A stretch of 16,655 nt of DNA from Gammaproteobacteria bacterium (GTDB taxonomy: Bacteria > Pseudomonadota > Gammaproteobacteria > Enterobacterales > Alteromonadaceae), in the NCBI GenBank assembly GCA_023380515.1, contig JAMCRH010000227.1, positions 1 through 16,655 on the forward strand, in the 5' to 3' direction. Each line of letters starts with the position of its first letter. The stretch's first letter is position 1. Below the pieces are notes generated by a model. The model had not been told where the DNA came from and searched no databases. It saw only the letters and a list, made by a program, of their open reading frames with translations. Positions 16,201-16,655 of this stretch are shown here, in pieces. The position numbers and the translations under genes are program-made.

Positions 16201-16655
16201 TCAAGAGCTGCCGCAAGCTGGTTACTGAAACCACTGGCGCGGCCATCAGCACCGACGAACAAGGCTTTATAAGCCATAATGTACGAACCCGGCGCAACGC
16301 CAGAGAAGCTTAACGCTGCACCTTCATAAGTGGTGCTAACCAAGTTACCAGAACTGGTACCAGCAACGTGGGTGCCGTGACCGCTAAGGTCGTGCGGCGT
16401 TACAGTTTCTTGCGGGTGCAATGTACCAGGGTTGCTTGGTGGGAAACTGCGCGCGACAATCAGTTTGTCGTTACAGAACGTTGGTTCTGTGGTGGCACAG
16501 TAGTCATTACCAGGCAATGTTTCCGGCGCGGTAAAGCCAGCGTCAGCAAACATCGGGTGATTTGGGATAATACCGCTGTCGATAATCGCAACACGCACGC
16601 CTTGACCGGCTTCGGCACGACTTCCGACCATTTCCCACGCAAATTCTGCATTAAT
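13228..16655 (-). pseudogene. Secreted subtilisin-family (S8) serine protease with GlyGly-CTERM-like tail, 5'-partial and frameshifted
   Basis: A large extracellular protease whose signal peptide and propeptide lie beyond the window edge; the frame is open to 16655. Numbering from the Met codon at 16629-16631, the catalytic residues are D18 (VAIIDSG), H85 (GHGTHVAGT) and S407 (SGTSMASPHVAG), with oxyanion N191. A protease-associated insert lies at about 255-345 (VLVQRGECTFEMKA, GLILYNNTAG). A fibronectin-like domain starts after about 470. The reading frame breaks near 14971-14973: upstream it reads EGWNFGQVK and then leaves the family, while the continuation AFSKVVAEDLSGNYATAIVP is in the -1 frame. 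One extra base in the AAA (TTT on the plus strand) would join them. The downstream part has further beta-rich domains, an Ig/PKD-like domain (AAGSSDPDGDALTYTW), and the tail EGSFGALIVLLGLPLVWLRR. The break may be a sequencing error, a mutation or, less likely, recoding. Confidence 0.85.
13231..13323 (-). other. GlyGly-CTERM-like C-terminal sorting signal of the subtilase
   Basis: The last 31 codons encode KKWY, then EGSFG, a hydrophobic segment (ALIVLLGLPLVWL), and RRRKMVKVA. This is the three-part layout of a GlyGly-CTERM signal: small-residue motif, membrane segment, basic end. The first Gly of the usual Gly-Gly is Glu here. It is the probable target of the nearby rhombosortase. Confidence 0.7.

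Noticed and set aside
1..16655. CRISPR arrays, tRNA or rRNA genes, insertion sequences, phage or defence genes
   Set aside because: No regularly spaced repeats, cloverleaf or ribosomal motifs, transposase or integrase signatures were seen on either strand.

Overview
The window looks like a chromosomal segment of a marine gammaproteobacterium, most likely from the Alteromonadales (Idiomarina/Pseudidiomarina-like). This is inferred from the gene set: branched-chain keto-acid catabolism, several exported serine peptidases, an AbgT transporter and a rhombosortase. It is also consistent with the moderate GC content. No database search was possible. There are no RNA genes, insertion sequences, phage genes or CRISPR arrays.

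Layout. (1) Positions 1-2966, plus strand: the end of an operon for the branched-chain 2-oxo acid dehydrogenase complex. It holds the E1-alpha C-terminus, E1-beta, and an E2 with two lipoyl domains, closed by a perfect hairpin terminator. (2) 3203-5344, plus strand: a prolyl oligopeptidase with a lipoprotein signal. A bidirectional terminator separates it from the convergent minus-strand genes. (3) 5425-8869, minus strand: abgT-family transporter, terminator, argE, rnhB. (4) 8870-9184: a divergent intergenic region. (5) 9185-12250, plus strand: a large exported S9 peptidase followed after 3 nt by a rhombosortase-like intramembrane protease (rrtA). (6) 12183-16655, minus strand: a secreted subtilisin-family protease cut by the window edge, a terminator, and two related small cysteine-containing lipoprotein genes. 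The second of these converges on and overlaps the end of rrtA.

The most interesting part is 11.6-16.7 kb. The subtilase ends in a GlyGly-CTERM-like sorting tail (Gly-Ser-x-Gly, hydrophobic segment, Arg cluster). Rhombosortases process tails of this kind, and one is encoded only about 1 kb away. Between enzyme and substrate sit two paralogous lipoproteins of a family I do not recognise. A textbook intrinsic terminator (17-bp perfect stem plus T-run) lies inside the rrtA coding sequence, over its first membrane helix. This suggests translation-dependent attenuation between the S9 peptidase and rrtA.

Two genes in this stretch are frameshifted as given. The subtilase needs a -1 correction near 14971-14973, and the second lipoprotein carries a tandem 4-bp duplication at 12383-12390. 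Whether these are real mutations or sequence errors cannot be decided here.
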